Source: Sphagnum compactum
Taxonomy: Eukaryota > Bryophyta > Sphagnopsida > Sphagnales
Length of the DNA: 64,000 bases
Direction of reading: 5' to 3'
Assembly: GCA_965153455.1 (NCBI GenBank)
Contig: OZ234503.1
Location: forward strand, 3,968,001 to 4,032,000
The notes beneath the pieces were generated by a model. The model searched no databases. It was not told the DNA's origin and saw only the letters and a list, made by a program, of their open reading frames with translations. Shown in pieces: positions 31,052 through 44,800 of the stretch. Position numbers and translations under genes: made by a program. Each line of letters opens with the position of its first letter. Within the stretch, counting starts at the first letter, position 1.

Positions 31052-33546
31052 CACTTGGTCCTTTCTCTCACGAGTGATCCCCACCCTCTTCCCCTCTCTC
31101 ATGAGGAATAGTCAAACCTACACCTCCGTTTCTATAAGTAACCAACATTTATACATAATTATATTTCTGTAATCATAAATATTTATTGTTGTAAAGTATG
31201 TACATGATTGGCAATTTCCCTTTTCAAGATGTTATCACCAAGCGGAGGGGCACGAAGGCTCAATATTGCCTTGATGCTTAGTGGCAAATGGTTTGTTTAT
31301 TGAGGCAACTTAATTTTTTTTTCTTAGTCCCCTTTCTGTTAGGGCATTTTTCTTCCTATACCAAGCTTTGCACATTAAAAATTTGCAAATATACATTTGT
31401 TCTTTGATTTTGCTAAAACACACATGTCAAATGATTGCATTATTTGGTTTTCAACTTTGAAACGTATTTTAAAAGGTCATGCACATCTGTGGAACAAGCT
31501 TGGAGATTTTTACTTGGTGTTTCTGAAGTTGTCTTATGTAATGTGAATGTTGGAAAGTTTGGAATCTAGACGTTGGAGTTGTACCGTGGAGCATGCACTT
31601 GTGCTTCTGGACTTATTATGTGCAATTTTTGTCTTTTGCTTAATATGGCTAAGGTTGCAAATTGAAACTTGGGGTGGGGTTGTGGGGCAAGACGCTAAAT
31701 ACCCCCTCCCCGCCCCCCCCCCCCCCCCCCTCAAGCTTTGTTTGACGCCCCCTTTGGGCTTGGCAGTGTAGCCCTATGGAGAATCGTGTGGTTCTATCAC
31801 AAGGTTCGACTTTTTGATTATAGGAGTTCTTCAAATAGAAAAAAAAAATTCCTTAGTGCCAGTGCCTGAATCTATGCCAGTGGTTAGCACCATGTTCAAA
31901 TTTGCAAAAGTATGGCGAAACAAAAAAAAGTTTCGAGCAGAACTAAAATGTGAAGAACATGACATGTTCTTTTGTTGGATAAAAGGACATGTAGAACATG
32001 TAAAACCATGTTAAGTGGTTTTATATAAAACCATGCAAGGCCAAAAAACATGTGTAAGAAGACAAGAAAAACATGCGAACAGAGTTCAATGGCGGATATT
32101 TAATAGCTCCCAATTGTGGGTGGGTGCAAGCACACTACTATTACAAATGGGCAAAGTCTTTTGAGACTAAAATTCAACTCCCCTGGCAGTGCATGCAATT
32201 GTAGTGTGTTTGTTGTCAAATGTTTTTTCCCTTTGATTAATTTAGACATTCAAATTATGTTATGTACATTTTGTTTGATCGTCAAAAGCTCACTATTGAT
32301 TTAACATGATAACCAATCACATTATCGAAAAAAATTAAAATAGCCAATTTATTCCACTCTAGAAATTTACAAATAGCCTTATTATACATTCTTCCTAGCT
32401 GGGTGTAGCAAGTTAAGCAACCTTGGAAAAAAAAAATTAACCTTGACTCACTTCTGCACTTCAAGTTCTATCTTTTTTGTCATTTCATGGTTCATAATCA
32501 ACCTTGAATCTAATGCATTGTAAGCAAGTTCAAAATTCATGTTCCTAATTCCAATGGGAGCTAATGGCAGATCAGTCTAGAGAAGGGAAGCCCCAATGTT
32601 GTTCACCAAGGCCTTGTGCCTTATAATATGGAACATGCACAATAGGAAATATAATGCAAGAAGCATGTTAAAGTGCATTCCTTGCCAAAAATATTCAACA
32701 AACTAAGTCATTCTTGAGGAATGCTACATAGGGTCATAAGACATTAAGAACCCTTATTCACTAAGTCAAGGATAAGATCTATGAACAAAAGAAATGCTAC
32801 TACAAGAATGGTTCCTGATTATCAAGAAGCAAAAGTTCATATAAGAAATAAAACTCTAAGCAAAGATCAGACACTATAGTTGGAAAAATTACAATAATAA
32901 AATCTCCCAATGAGTTTAAAAATTTATAGACAAGTTCACAAAAAACTAATCACAATCATGTAATGTGATGCCATAACCCTTTCCATTGTGCCATATGTGA
33001 TTAAATAGGATTTGTTTCTCAGAACATATACCTGAGAAAGGTCAATGTGATTGCATAGAGGAACTTCTGGTGGGTGTAGATGTTAAGTTGGGATAGATTA
33101 GATTTCTAACAAATACAATCTACACAAAAAATGGTAAATTCAGCTCTAAAAAACCAAACATCATTAGATTGTAGCATTACCACTTTGCTATGAGTGGGTG
33201 AGCATAATAGTAAGTTGCTACGTGTTTGCACCAAGATGATACCCATAGAAGCCCATTGCATACTGGAAGAATAGTTGCGTTATCACCTACAAAACAAATC
33301 ACTAAAAAAAGTAGAATCATTTATGCAATCAAATGAATAATGTGTTTACTCATAAGCAGGCACAAAGCAGGTATACCAGCATTAATGATATCATTGCAAT
33401 AGTACAAATGGTCTCCAATTTTGAGTATGTATGATTCTAACCTTCCCTACAATTGGATAGATTGTAATGGGAACCCAATAAACAACAATCAAGACCTGTT
33501 ATAAGTGCATTAACCTATTGGATTATCATAAAAAATTGAAGATTGT
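31052..33546. other. No gene seen
   Basis: AT-rich sequence with a run of about 20 C near 31,712-31,730. Short 'acatg'-rich text appears at 31,955-32,070. No protein family recognised on either strand. Confidence 0.5.
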
Positions 33547-34458
33547 TGTCACGACCTAACCTTAGGCTCACGACCAAAACAAAGGCAAGGAAAGGTGCGC
33601 GTCAAAAGTGTAACCTGGGAGTCACATTTGCACTCCCGAAAATGTGAAAGAATGAACCCACACACTCCCAAGTGGACTCTCACTTTGGGAGTTAGAACCC
33701 CTATGGAATCCTAAATCTTCAAAAAGGTATTTCAAGGGTCAAAACTCATTAGATTAAAAATTTTCTTATGCCATTGAAAATCTTTTAAAATTTAGATGTC
33801 TAAAATGGGCTCGCATGACCCATTTGAATACTTAAAACACAAGTTATGGCCAAAAGAAAGGATGGGAGTCAAAGTGCCAATTTGATCCCCGTTCACTAAA
33901 AGTCAGGAATTGCCCTGAAATACGTTCGTGCAAGGTGACGTGCGACATATTGTTAAAAAGCTCTCGACGAGGGCTATAACTTTTGTTCAAACCTTACTTC
34001 AATCGGAGGTTTGCACAAGGAGTTATGGCCTTTCAAAATGTCGAGAGACCCAATTTCGAGAGTTTCGAAACTCTCAATTTAAGTTGGGAGTCCCGGGACA
34101 AAATGACATTTGAATGTAACCCCCATGGCTAATCACAGATAATACTATAAGGGGGAAGGTGGTGGCATCCCCTAAGTTCAGGCTATGGTGAGTCTTGTGA
34201 GTCCATGTATGCCCGTGGCTCGTCCGTGCACCAAAAATGTTTCAACTTCGCACTAACCAACTTCTTGTTTGGTTTGTGTAGGTCTGTGTAAATAATTGAC
34301 CCACTTGTCACTCATCTTAATCCCCATCCCAAAGCTCCAGCACGCCCTTTACCTTCGAAATGTTACGAGCTAGGGAACGTACCCCAACTCCTTCTTCTTA
34401 TGTTGTTTTCACTTTCGAACTCACATTTGAGTCTTTCAAGGAGTGTGGGGTGGCGTCA
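33547..34458 (+). repeat. Solo-LTR-like repeat (TGTCACGACC family), copy 1
   Basis: Starts TGTCACGACC, a start common to many plant gypsy LTRs, and ends in ..GTCA. Flanks are ATTGT on the left and ATTAT on the right, a possible aged 5-bp target duplication (4 of 5). Strong similarity over its whole length to 60,559-61,480 and 61,486-62,369 (for example 'gaacccacacactccca', 'aacacaagttatggcc', 'gagtctttcaagga'). No internal element domains are adjacent. Confidence 0.75.
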
Positions 34459-36536
34459 ATTATTCTCTTCAAACCATGCTTGATGTTGGATTACTGCAAT
34501 CACCACAAGGTATACTTCATGTTATGGGTTTTTTATTACGAAATTACACATTTATAATGATGTTGCAATTTATACAACTCTAACTATTATGAACTCTTGT
34601 TGGCTAACCTCCCCACTAGATCTCTTCCTACAAGGGAAAAATAGTTTGCCCCTCTTGAATATCCATTTTGTGAAACACTAAAAATACCATAAATGTTGGC
34701 AGAAAGTGAAGGTGCCTTTGTTTTGGAGGACAAATCTAAAATCACTAACTTTATTTTGGGGAAGTTAAACACACATTCTTACATGGGGTAAACCAATTAC
34801 ATTAAACTAAACTAAGCTTTTATGAAGAGGAGAAGAAAGGTATTCCAAGGATTAAAAACATAAAAACAATAACATTGAGGAGGAAAGGACTAGCATGGTA
34901 GCTTCCATTACATCACCATCCAAATTAAGCACTTGTTGTTTAAAAAATGTGATTAGATTTTTGGACATGTACATTTTGATTAAAGGCCGGGGGCTTGAAT
35001 GACACATGTATTTTTTGACTAATCAATTGACTATAAGTAATTGTCTACAGAACAATATAGACCATGCCCTCCTCATGACGAAAAACTTAATGGCTACACT
35101 ATACAAGAGAATTGATACCACCTCATCCAACATCCTTAAACAAGTGAATAATTGATTTCATTACTACAATGTAACTCAATTTCTCTTAGCATCTCCTCTT
35201 ATCTTCTACCAATATCACTAATTGCCATGTGTTCAAGCTTCAACAAAACCACTCAAACAATAAGAACAACAAATGTTGCCATCTTCACAAAGGAAAGTCA
35301 TTACCAATCAAATGACAATAAAATGGTCCAATGAATGATAAGTGAACCAATGTCTTTAACAAAGAGTACCCACAATAACAGATAGGAAAAAATGTAACAT
35401 TCTCTTGAACAATCTTCAATTGACTAAAATAATTGCGCTTCCTCCAAAAATCGTATTGAACAACAAACATGGATTAAAAACACTTGTTCACAAAAAGTAG
35501 GGTCACGTTAGTCGTCCCATATTAGTAGCTCTACCATTGAACTCAATGTTTTCACAACAAAGACTTGAACATCAAAAAAACAAAGTTCATTTGCAAAAAC
35601 ATTTATGCACAAATGTAGGATCTAAGGATATTACAATAGAAATTTCTAGACTTAAGTTGCAGCATCAAGGCCCTATAATATTAATTTGAGTAATTAGAAA
35701 CATTTTAGCCAACTCCATTCAACAAAACTAGGGTTGCATGTTCCATGGCCCAAGAAACATCTCTTAATATCATGTTAATTCAATTAATGTGTATTTCAAA
35801 GAAATGTTTTACCTTATTGGCATCCATGATCATAATCACCTTTTGAAGCAAATCGTTAAGATGTTTGAGAACCAAAAAAAAAAACCATGACATGCAAATT
35901 GTATAAGAAAAGAGAAAGTTTTTTAATCATATCATTATATCAATGATTATATAAGCACAAAATCTACACACAAGTTTATCTTTGAATAGGAGGGAGGGTT
36001 TTCCGAATCTTTCAGCCTTCATAAGGATTGAAAACCCATCATCCCCATCGCCATCTCATAATTTCCTCCAAAATTAAAATTCAAAAATCCTCCTATTTTC
36101 GTTCCCCTACCTCATTCACAAACAAAAAATAAAACCCAACAAACTGAGTCGTGAATTTGTTAGTCCAATTGGTTAAATTGAATTAGATACCTACAAAATG
36201 CATCAATGACTTGTTATTTGACAAGTACCCTAGATGAATGCAGCTTAAAATAAATAGTAGTGGTCATTCATTGTTCTACATTAACCATACAACCATTGCA
36301 CAACCCAAGTTTTCAACTCAAGCCACGGTTATGAGAGACCGAGTCCATCATTCCACATATAAAGTAATGTGAAAAGCATGGCAATTGCCTTGCATAATGA
36401 AGCCTTAAAGGACACTTCCCATTTTCGACATGTTGAATGGCATGATTACCAATTATTTTGTATTTTCATGCACATGTCTCCATAAATGGCAGATAGGTAG
36501 GTACTTAGATTTAATAATTAACATGTTTAAATAGGT
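34459..36536. other. AT-rich DNA, no gene seen
   Basis: No frame or repeat that I can support. Probably old decayed DNA preceding the copia remnant. Confidence 0.5.
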
Positions 36537-38680
36537 TGTTAGAATTCATAGTTACGTGAATTAGGCGGTTGATCAATGTAGTAGTGATGGTGGATAATGG
36601 TTGATTAATATTGTAATACTGGTGGATCACCAATAATTAGAATGTTGAACCTTGAAATGTGTCCCAGTGACCATTGGAAGTAAATGTGTTATCCATTTGG
36701 GTCTTTCCCTTGAATTTAATCTTTTGATTGGTCATCTTCAAATTTATGCTGATGAAGGTTTTTTTTTTTTAATGGTATCAAAGCAATCTACCCATTTGTA
36801 AATTTCATTTATGATTGTTGCTTTGTTTTGTGAAGCTCGATAAGGTCCTTTTGTGGACTGATGATTATTTCTCTACTAAACTCTTGAAGAGTCATCTTGT
36901 TTCTACTATTCGGCTATGAGGACTTTCCATCTATTTGTGAATCATGTTGTGAGGACTACTCATTGAGTGCATTACCTTTGGAATGCATTGTTATTTATGC
37001 TTTGTGTTGAAAGATTAGAATTTGATTCAAAAGAAAATTTGAAATGGCAAGAGACCATACTAATGTTGCAATGGCACAAGTTCCATTAAGCAGAGGCGAT
37101 GATAAAAAAGAACCAAGCAATGGCAATTTTGTTCATGTCATGTTATTTGTTACATCGTTGACCAAGATGACCCAAGTCGGCGTTGGACTGTGTTGCAAAA
37201 CTTGTTTGAAACCAAAAATGCGACAACGACATTATTTTTGTTAAACAAGATGCATACAATCTTTTTTGAAGGTTGCAATAGAAGGTGTGGATGAGAAAAC
37301 CATAGTGCACATCATGTTAAATGCACTACCTGTTATTTACAAAGGATTCATTTAGTCCATCATTAGACATGATGGATTGCTTTCTTTTGAACAGTTAGTG
37401 GCAAAATTGTAGCATGAGTAGCGACAAGAATCCAAATTTGGAAAAAATACTAATGAAGTGGTACTCATGGAAGATGGACAATTTACAAGCAACTCAAGTC
37501 AAGGAGTTAGCTACACTATTGGGAGATCACATGTGGATGTGGAGTTAATACCAGTCATGGAGATAGTTCCAATTATGTCAACTTCAACCAAACACATAAT
37601 GAGAAACCACTTAGTTCGAATTTTCAACTATTAGGTTTCTATCACAATTGTGAAACTAACAACCACTAGCAAAGAGAATGTCCACATCCAAGAGGATATG
37701 TGACAAAGAAGTTAGGAAACCAACAACACAATTTGAATGTCATTGAAAAAAATCAACTTATTGAAGGAGCTCAAAAAGAAAACGTCAAAACATCTTAATA
37801 CATTGGGCCAAATGTCATTCACATTACTTTGTTGACATTGGAAGGCTATGAATAAAATCAATTAAATTTTTCCAACACACTTGATGCTAGACTATTTTCA
37901 TTAAATGTGGACAAGGTTCGAAGTTGGTATTTGGATTATGGTGTTTCACACCACGTCACTAGTGATGTTAATATCTTTAGCACTTACAAAAGAAGCACTA
38001 ATCCAACCATAATCAAATTGGTAGGAGGATATGTTCACATGGTTAAAAGCAAAGGTACTATGACTTTGTTTCATTCCACATGTCTATAGCAAATTCCTAA
38101 TGTTTTTCATGTTCCTAGAGTAACCAAGAATTTGTTGTTCATAAGAGCCATCATGGACAAGGGATATCATGTTGTGTTCAATCTGAACAATTGTTGGGTA
38201 ATGACCATTCAAGAAATAGAAGAAGGTGGTGGTTGTTGGCAAATGACACAACATTAATGGACTTTACAAACTAGAAGGATTCAAACAAGAGAAGAATGTT
38301 TTTGTGGCAAATCATGTTGCACCTATCAAGTTGTGGCACAAGCATTTCGGACATTTGAGTTATCAAAGTTTGCAACTATTCTCAAATCATGGAGGAGTAG
38401 ACATGATACCAAAATTGCCAACTATGTGTCATGTTCATGTTTGTGGAGGATGCATGGCAAGGAAGAAAACCAAATAGGAGATTCCAAAATTCAGCATCAC
38501 ATGGATGACAGTACAAAATGCATTCATTTGTTGCAACTTATGTGAACCATTGTCCTATGCCTCCTTAAGGGGATCTCACTATCTCATAACCTTCACTGAT
38601 GACACGAGAAAAAAACATGGGTTTATTTCATGAAAGAAAAAAATCAATCTTTCCAAAGGTTTCAGGCATATTTGTCAGGT
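36537..38680 (+). pseudogene. Ty1/copia retrotransposon remnant
   Basis: A candidate short LTR begins TGTTAGAATTC (36,537). A primer site TGGTATCAAAGC lies at 36,773-36,784, matching initiator tRNA-Met. Then, in broken frames: gag text (NLFETKNATTTLFLLNKMH near 37,180-37,260; LNALPVIYKGF near 37,320); a decayed zinc knuckle near 37,640-37,690; protease WYLDYGVSHHVTSD (37,923-37,965, DSG changed to DYG); GAG-pre-integrase LWHKHFGHLSYQSL (38,330); and the integrase start (TFTDDTRKKTWVYFMKEK). It stops before the catalytic core and RT, so it is 3'-truncated. Integrase ahead of RT is the copia order, consistent with what remains. Confidence 0.82.
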
Positions 38681-40167
38681 CCCACAAATTTATTTATTTT
38701 TAGGATGATGATAAGCAATGTGTCAAACCGCTAAACTTATTAATGAGAGAAAGTCGCAGTTCTTTGAGGGAGATGCCTATCTAGTTCCTTGATCAAGCTT
38801 AATTCAATCTTGGACTATGTTCACCATGTCAAGTACTTGTGATATATGTACCTGTGCAACAGTTGGAATTTGGAACAATTTAGGTGCCATATATTAAGTT
38901 GTTCCAATGTTCATTATATCAATTGTATATATGGAAGAGCTCAACGTGCTTAACACCTTGGCTTCCTCGAAATCAGCTAGTCTGACATCAACATAACCTT
39001 GATCTTCCAGTTATGGATTGATCATGTAGGAATTACAAGAATGTTGAGAGGTTTTATATCTAGATGGGCCATTCCCTTTCCATGCATGTACTTCAAGGCC
39101 TTTGCTATCTAAAACATTGACAATTCAAATCCTTGACCATTGCACCAATTTTTTTTTATAAAATAACATATGACGTCATAGACATTTTTAATTTTTAACA
39201 TTCTAAATAGGTTGACCTAAGTTGACCTAGATTAACTTAAATCGACTTAGTTGACTTAGTTACATAGGCTAATTTAGCTTGTGTACATACAAAGGTTGAC
39301 CTACCTACGCACGTATCACCCAATTCATGAGAATGTCTTAGCCTACATTTGTATGGTCTAACCTACATACATACAACCTAGCCTATGTAATTTACTATGT
39401 TGTTATTCCTACTCCTCCCATTCATCCATTATCTTGTTCATCCATTATCATTGTAAATTAGATAGTAGTCATGTAACATGTTTTATTACCTCAAGTGTTT
39501 TCTTGCACTTGTAAAGACTTGCACCCATATTTTTCATGTAGCATAATTGTTCTTCTACTAATTGTGGGCTATTTCAAGAAATGGAATGCCCACTTTCAAT
39601 GGGCATTTCAAAAAAATGTTTCACATATTTTTTATTTTTTGAAAAGAAATAAATACAAATTCAACATAAGTTTTTCTGCTTAATAAATCCCTTGGTAATG
39701 GGCTTTCCTAAAATCAAACAGATGTTAAGCTACATTTCACATCAGCCTTTATTCAGGTAAAACCCACAACCAAGGACTTTAACCTATTCTAATGATAGGT
39801 AGCTCATAATCATCACATCCTTTCTAATCATCATCATCATCTATTTTCTTGTTTGATTTTTAAAAAATTGTTCTCGAGACCTTTGCACACATAAAGTTAG
39901 TTATTAAAAAAAACATTATGATTATGATATCAATGAAAAGTTAAGGTTATTTTTTATTTTTAAGTTTTAAATTTGTTCAATGGTGGTAGCTATTTTTATA
40001 CTAGTATTGTCATTCATATATTTTAATAAAGTATGCCTATAAATAAATATGCTACATACCATCACTTTTTTTTTAAAAAAAATCGGCTAATAGGTAGAAT
40101 AATAAGGAAGTCTCACCATGATGGTTTTAGAAGCTACAAAATCTTTCATTTCTTTGTCTCCTATAAT
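38681..40167. other. No gene; short 'gttgaccta' repeats
   Basis: At 39,205-39,320 a decamer like 'gttgacctaa' recurs several times with drift. The rest is AT-rich. No coding similarity. Confidence 0.45.
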
Positions 40168-40359
40168 CTATGTGCCTTGTGCATAGGTCATTCCCACATT
40201 GTTTCCTTCAACAATTTATGTGTTTTTCAAATAATTTGCTCATGCGTCATCTCCTTTGATAGTTTGTTTAATCTTTGCATAACTTATTCTTTTGCCATTT
40301 CCTTCAACAACCAATGTGTTCTTCACATGTCATGCTCTTATGTTGTCTTCTTTGATAAG
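40168..40359 (+). repeat. 48-bp tandem repeat, four copies, frame kept
   Basis: Within an open frame (40,033-40,452) four 16-residue units follow one another. Each has a conserved serine-phenylalanine or FF step (SFNN, SFDS, SFNN, FFDK), preceded by Cys/Ser-aromatic text. DNA units begin at 40,168, 40,216, 40,264 and 40,312. The frame is hydrophobic and runs into T-rich DNA, so a real protein is doubtful. Confidence 0.7.
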
Positions 40360-41082
40360 ACTTGTGTTTTTTTGTCATTAATCAAAGTTGTTGTCAAAGT
40401 TTTTTTTGTTCTTTTGTTCTTTTTATTTTTGTTTTTGTTCCCCATTTTCTAATTGTTTTGTTGTTTTGATTGTATATGTGTTCAAGTCTATTTATTTATT
40501 TATTTATTTTAGCTCAATTCAACATTTTTATAGGTCTTTTGATGTTTGTGATTATGTAAGTGTATTTGGTATATGTTTTTATTTTTCAATTCTTTTTTTT
40601 TCATTTTTAATTTTTTTGTATTATTTGTTTAATTTTGAAGTTTTTTTTTTCTTCTGTTGCTTCAAGTCAATTCTTAATCTTTTCATGAATTTAACATGAC
40701 GCCATTGAAAAAAAAACTTATTGATGCATTTCTTCTAAGTGTAACTACAAACACATTAGTCATTATTGTTGTGTTTTGAAATTGAATTGATCAAACCTTT
40801 TGTGTTTATTTCCATTGCAATATACAAAATATAAAACAACTTTCCATACCTTTATGACTTCTTTGATTCTGCATTAGTATTAACTATCTTGCATTAATGA
40901 ATTAATGTTTAACCAAGATTTGGGTAATCAGGTGAAAGACAAATCTACAACCTAGTATTTTCACTTCTAATGATGCAATATTACAATCTAAAATTGATCA
41001 AACATTTCAAAATTAACGTAGAATTTGTTGGCCAACTAACTATGAAATTGAGACATCTAATGCAAAAGGACACATAGTACAA
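40360..41082. other. T-rich DNA, no gene seen
   Basis: Long T-rich stretches, including a TTTA tetranucleotide run near 40,490-40,511. The frame at 40,388-40,699 is a composition artefact. Confidence 0.5.
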
Positions 41083-41880
41083 GTGCACAATACGAGGGTT
41101 GTATTCATGTTGCATTCTCTTTTTACAAGCATGTTCATCAAGCAGAGTACCTCCATTAATGTAGCAAAATGTTTGCAATTGGCCCAAGTTTGCAATCCAT
41201 TTGGTTTTGTGAGAGTTTGTGTATGCAATCAACATGTTTTTCAAGAATCAAATCAAGTGGTTAGAAGGGGAAACTTGGTAATGGTGATGGTTGAATTCAA
41301 GGAGTTTTGTGGCTTACCATCTATCCATGGTGCTATCCAATTATTTGATAACACTTTGGATATTTTCAATATTGAAAAATATACTACAAATGGGCACCAT
41401 TCAAATGTAGAAGCCATTTTGCAATAATTTATTTTTTCAAATCTAAAGTTTATAATATGCAATTAAAAGTTGTTGATTCCATGAAGAAGCTTAGAGATGT
41501 TTTCATATAAATGTCAAGATCAATGAATGATGTTGGTATACTACATATTTCAACATTGTACTAAAATGTTAACCATGGAGATTTGTTTAGACTAAATCAC
41601 GGTGCATAAAACATAAAATTTTATTTGATTGGAGACAAAGGTTATATTTTGCTCCCTTGATTGATGATTCCACATAAACAAGTTGGCAATCCATACCATC
41701 CTAGAAGCATTGTTCAACAAACACCATTAATTTAGTGAAGAGGGAATGTTTTGGATAATGTTTTTGGCATTCCAAAAAAGAGTGTCAGAGAACTAATGTT
41801 CAAAATGAACTTGCATGGACTTCGACATCGATACATTAATGATCTAAATTGAGTTGGAAAAAATTGTGAATTTTGTGCAT
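41083..41880 (+). pseudogene. PIF/Harbinger transposase-like remnant
   Basis: Broken frames show the DDE_Tnp_4 (HARBI1/ALP1-like) pattern in order. EFKEFCGLPSIHGAI (41,296-41,338) corresponds to the 'GLP.vhGAID' segment with the first Asp lost. VVDSMKKLRDVF (41,470-41,505) corresponds to the 'vvD...rf.dv' strand. FYLIGDKGYILLPWLMIPHK (near 41,617-41,680) carries the second catalytic Asp. After a stop, DNVFGIPKKSVRELMFK (41,757-41,810) corresponds to the 'E.aFG.lK.r' Glu region, with Glu replaced. Several stops and shifts remove function. No TIR pair was found. Confidence 0.78.
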
Positions 41881-44800
41881 AAAATTGGACAAGGTTAAAA
41901 AGATTTTAATGTAAATCAAATAATTGCAATGAAGTTAAATTAGAATTAAAAGGTGTTGAAATTTCAAAAACAGGTCAATGAGGTGTGCCTTGGAAATATA
42001 GTTTGCACAAAAGACATTGATTTCTTATTGAATTTCAACTATTTAGTTTTCAAGATCAAAGTTCAATGAATTACAACTTTTAAACATGTGCAATATCCAT
42101 TATTATGTCTTCACCTTCAAATATCTAATTATTCAAACTTGTTAATCTTGTTATATCATGATGAGTTCAAATATTAGATGTTGGACTCACTTGATCTTGA
42201 GTTGGAACTATGTTTTCTTCTAATGAACTTAAAGCCAAATCCAGAGGTGTAGGCATAATGGATTTATCTTTGATGAAGGCATGGCACATCATAATCCTAC
42301 GATGAAAAAACACATTCACCATGGACCTTTGTTTTTCTTGTGAAAAGTTTTTAACTTTTTACACGAGAAACTTCAATTGATCATTAATGGTGTGTTCATG
42401 GATCTTGGTACAACATTCCTTCATTTCCAATTGCATGAGGTTGATGTGACCCATTGCTTCCAATATGACCTTGCTAGTTTTCTTTGTCGCATCTATGATA
42501 AGTGAAAAATGTTTGAACATTTGCATTTCACACTTGTGTTCCCAAGTGTGAAATGTGTTTGCACATTACAATGACCTTATATGGATGTCACAATGGTAGT
42601 TTTTCATGTATATCCTAAATACAAGAATTTTTTTAAAAAAAAATTCACTTATCTCAAGCTATCATAATCAACCTTCCAAGAATGAGAAATTCAAATCAAA
42701 TTCATGGATAAACAATAAGTAATGGACTTTTGAATTTTGCTCACATATTTTGTCACACCTGCAAAACTCATGGATATGGATTTTTATCTTACAATGTGTT
42801 AGTCTTATGTGTTTGAAACTTTGGAATATTGGATGAATCATGTTTAAAAAACTAAAGATCCATTGAATGAATGGAATGTGATTTTAATTTTTTATGTTAT
42901 GGATTTATGTTAAAAATCCCAAAAATTGTAATTATTTTAAAAGACATTTTAAGCATTTAAAAAAAATATTAAAAAAAATTCTTTTGTGATATTTTTATGT
43001 TTTATAGCATCATGATTTGAAATTGGAAATGGAGAAAAATGTTACTTTCAATATCATCTAAATATTCATATTTTAAACTAGTTTTCAACTACACTAGAAA
43101 AGGACTTTGAAAAGGGACTCTAATCCGTCAAAGTTGTGACACCTTAGTGTGTTTTCGCCCTGTGACTAGAATTATTGGAGGTTGTGTAGGATAGTGCATG
43201 CATTAGGAACATCAAAAAGTTATCTCATGATTAAAAAAAGGGTGTTGAGGCTTTTGATTATCTATATAATTATCCAAGTTCACAAAATTTACTTGTGCAT
43301 GTGCATTGGTTTGTTCAATTAGAGGTTGATCATTTGGTATGTAGTCATCACCAATAAAATGAACGTTGTTGTGCAAAATCTGCTCCTTTTGTGTGTCAAT
43401 TTCAAATACTTATGCAATATAATTTCCATCTCTAACATGAAGAAGAACCTTAATGATGCACTTTCCTTGAAAAACTTTGATTACTTCATTTTCTTTTGTA
43501 TAACTATATGGGCAAATGAAATTTGTCATGCTCATTAATAATCAATTCCTAAAAGGATGTGTGATGGCTAATGCATGTGTGATAATCACAATTTTTTCTT
43601 ATAGAGGTCATTCCATATATATTTTAGGAAGCATTTGAAGCAAAAGGATATTTTGTAATATGTTATGAAATAATGGCATATTCTTAGCATATTCTAAATA
43701 AAATTTAAGTATAATCTCAAAACATTTTCAAAATGAATTATTGGGACCCTATATACATTTAAATAAATTATAATTATTTTTTCTAATGAGTTGCACCTAT
43801 ATTTTTTGCATGCCATTTGTAATCAAATGGAAGTGACCTCCCCATGAAATCTTTAAATTGTAATAAAAACTAAGTTTGTTCCATTTGTCTTTGCACATTT
43901 TATCATTATGAATAATCCTTATGTGAACTTGTTTTTAAAACTCTTTTGACATTTTGTTAAATGTTTTACATCAAAAACTTACCAGACTTCATAGGTTCGT
44001 ATAAATTTTGTGCGAAATTCGGTTTTCATAGTTTCATGCAAAAATCACATGAATTTTGTGTTATGGTCAATATGAATAATATTTCTACGTATTCAATATT
44101 TTAAATATTCAAACATATGAGACATTAGTTTTGAATGACATACATGAATGTTCATGTTTAATACACAAAAATCGCATAGTTTTATCCAAAATTACATCAC
44201 AATAATTGCACAAATTTAGTTAAAATGTTAATCCTACGTATTTCACATCACAAGTAAAAAAGACATATCATTTATATAGAAGTAATATGTATATTTTTCA
44301 TACCATTTTTACATTTTGAAGCCCACAGATGTCGTGCATACATATTGTTTATGATTTTCGTATGGATTCTATTGAAATTTTATAATATTGTAAGTTTGTG
44401 ATGTATAATAGGCACCATATGAGCTTTTAGATCTATTAACTCGTTTGAAGCACATGTCCCACATGTTTACATTTGATAAGAGCCAATATTTCATTTTATT
44501 CCCAATTCCTAGTACTTTGATGAACTTTGTGACTCCCTCCTTTTGATAGTGCTCCACCTTCATGTTGCCATGGTTGCATTACCTATTGATGCATCATTTG
44601 ATTTCATCACAAATTTAATCAATTGTAAAATATGATGCAAGATATTGAACTACAACAATTAACGAAAAATTACACAAATAAATGTTATGTAATCCAACCA
44701 TGAGTTGCAAGGATCGCTAGACAATTAGTAAAAACTTGTAAAAAACATTACAAAACATTCGACAAAAAGTTATGCAGTTGAATGTAAAGGTAATTTGTGG

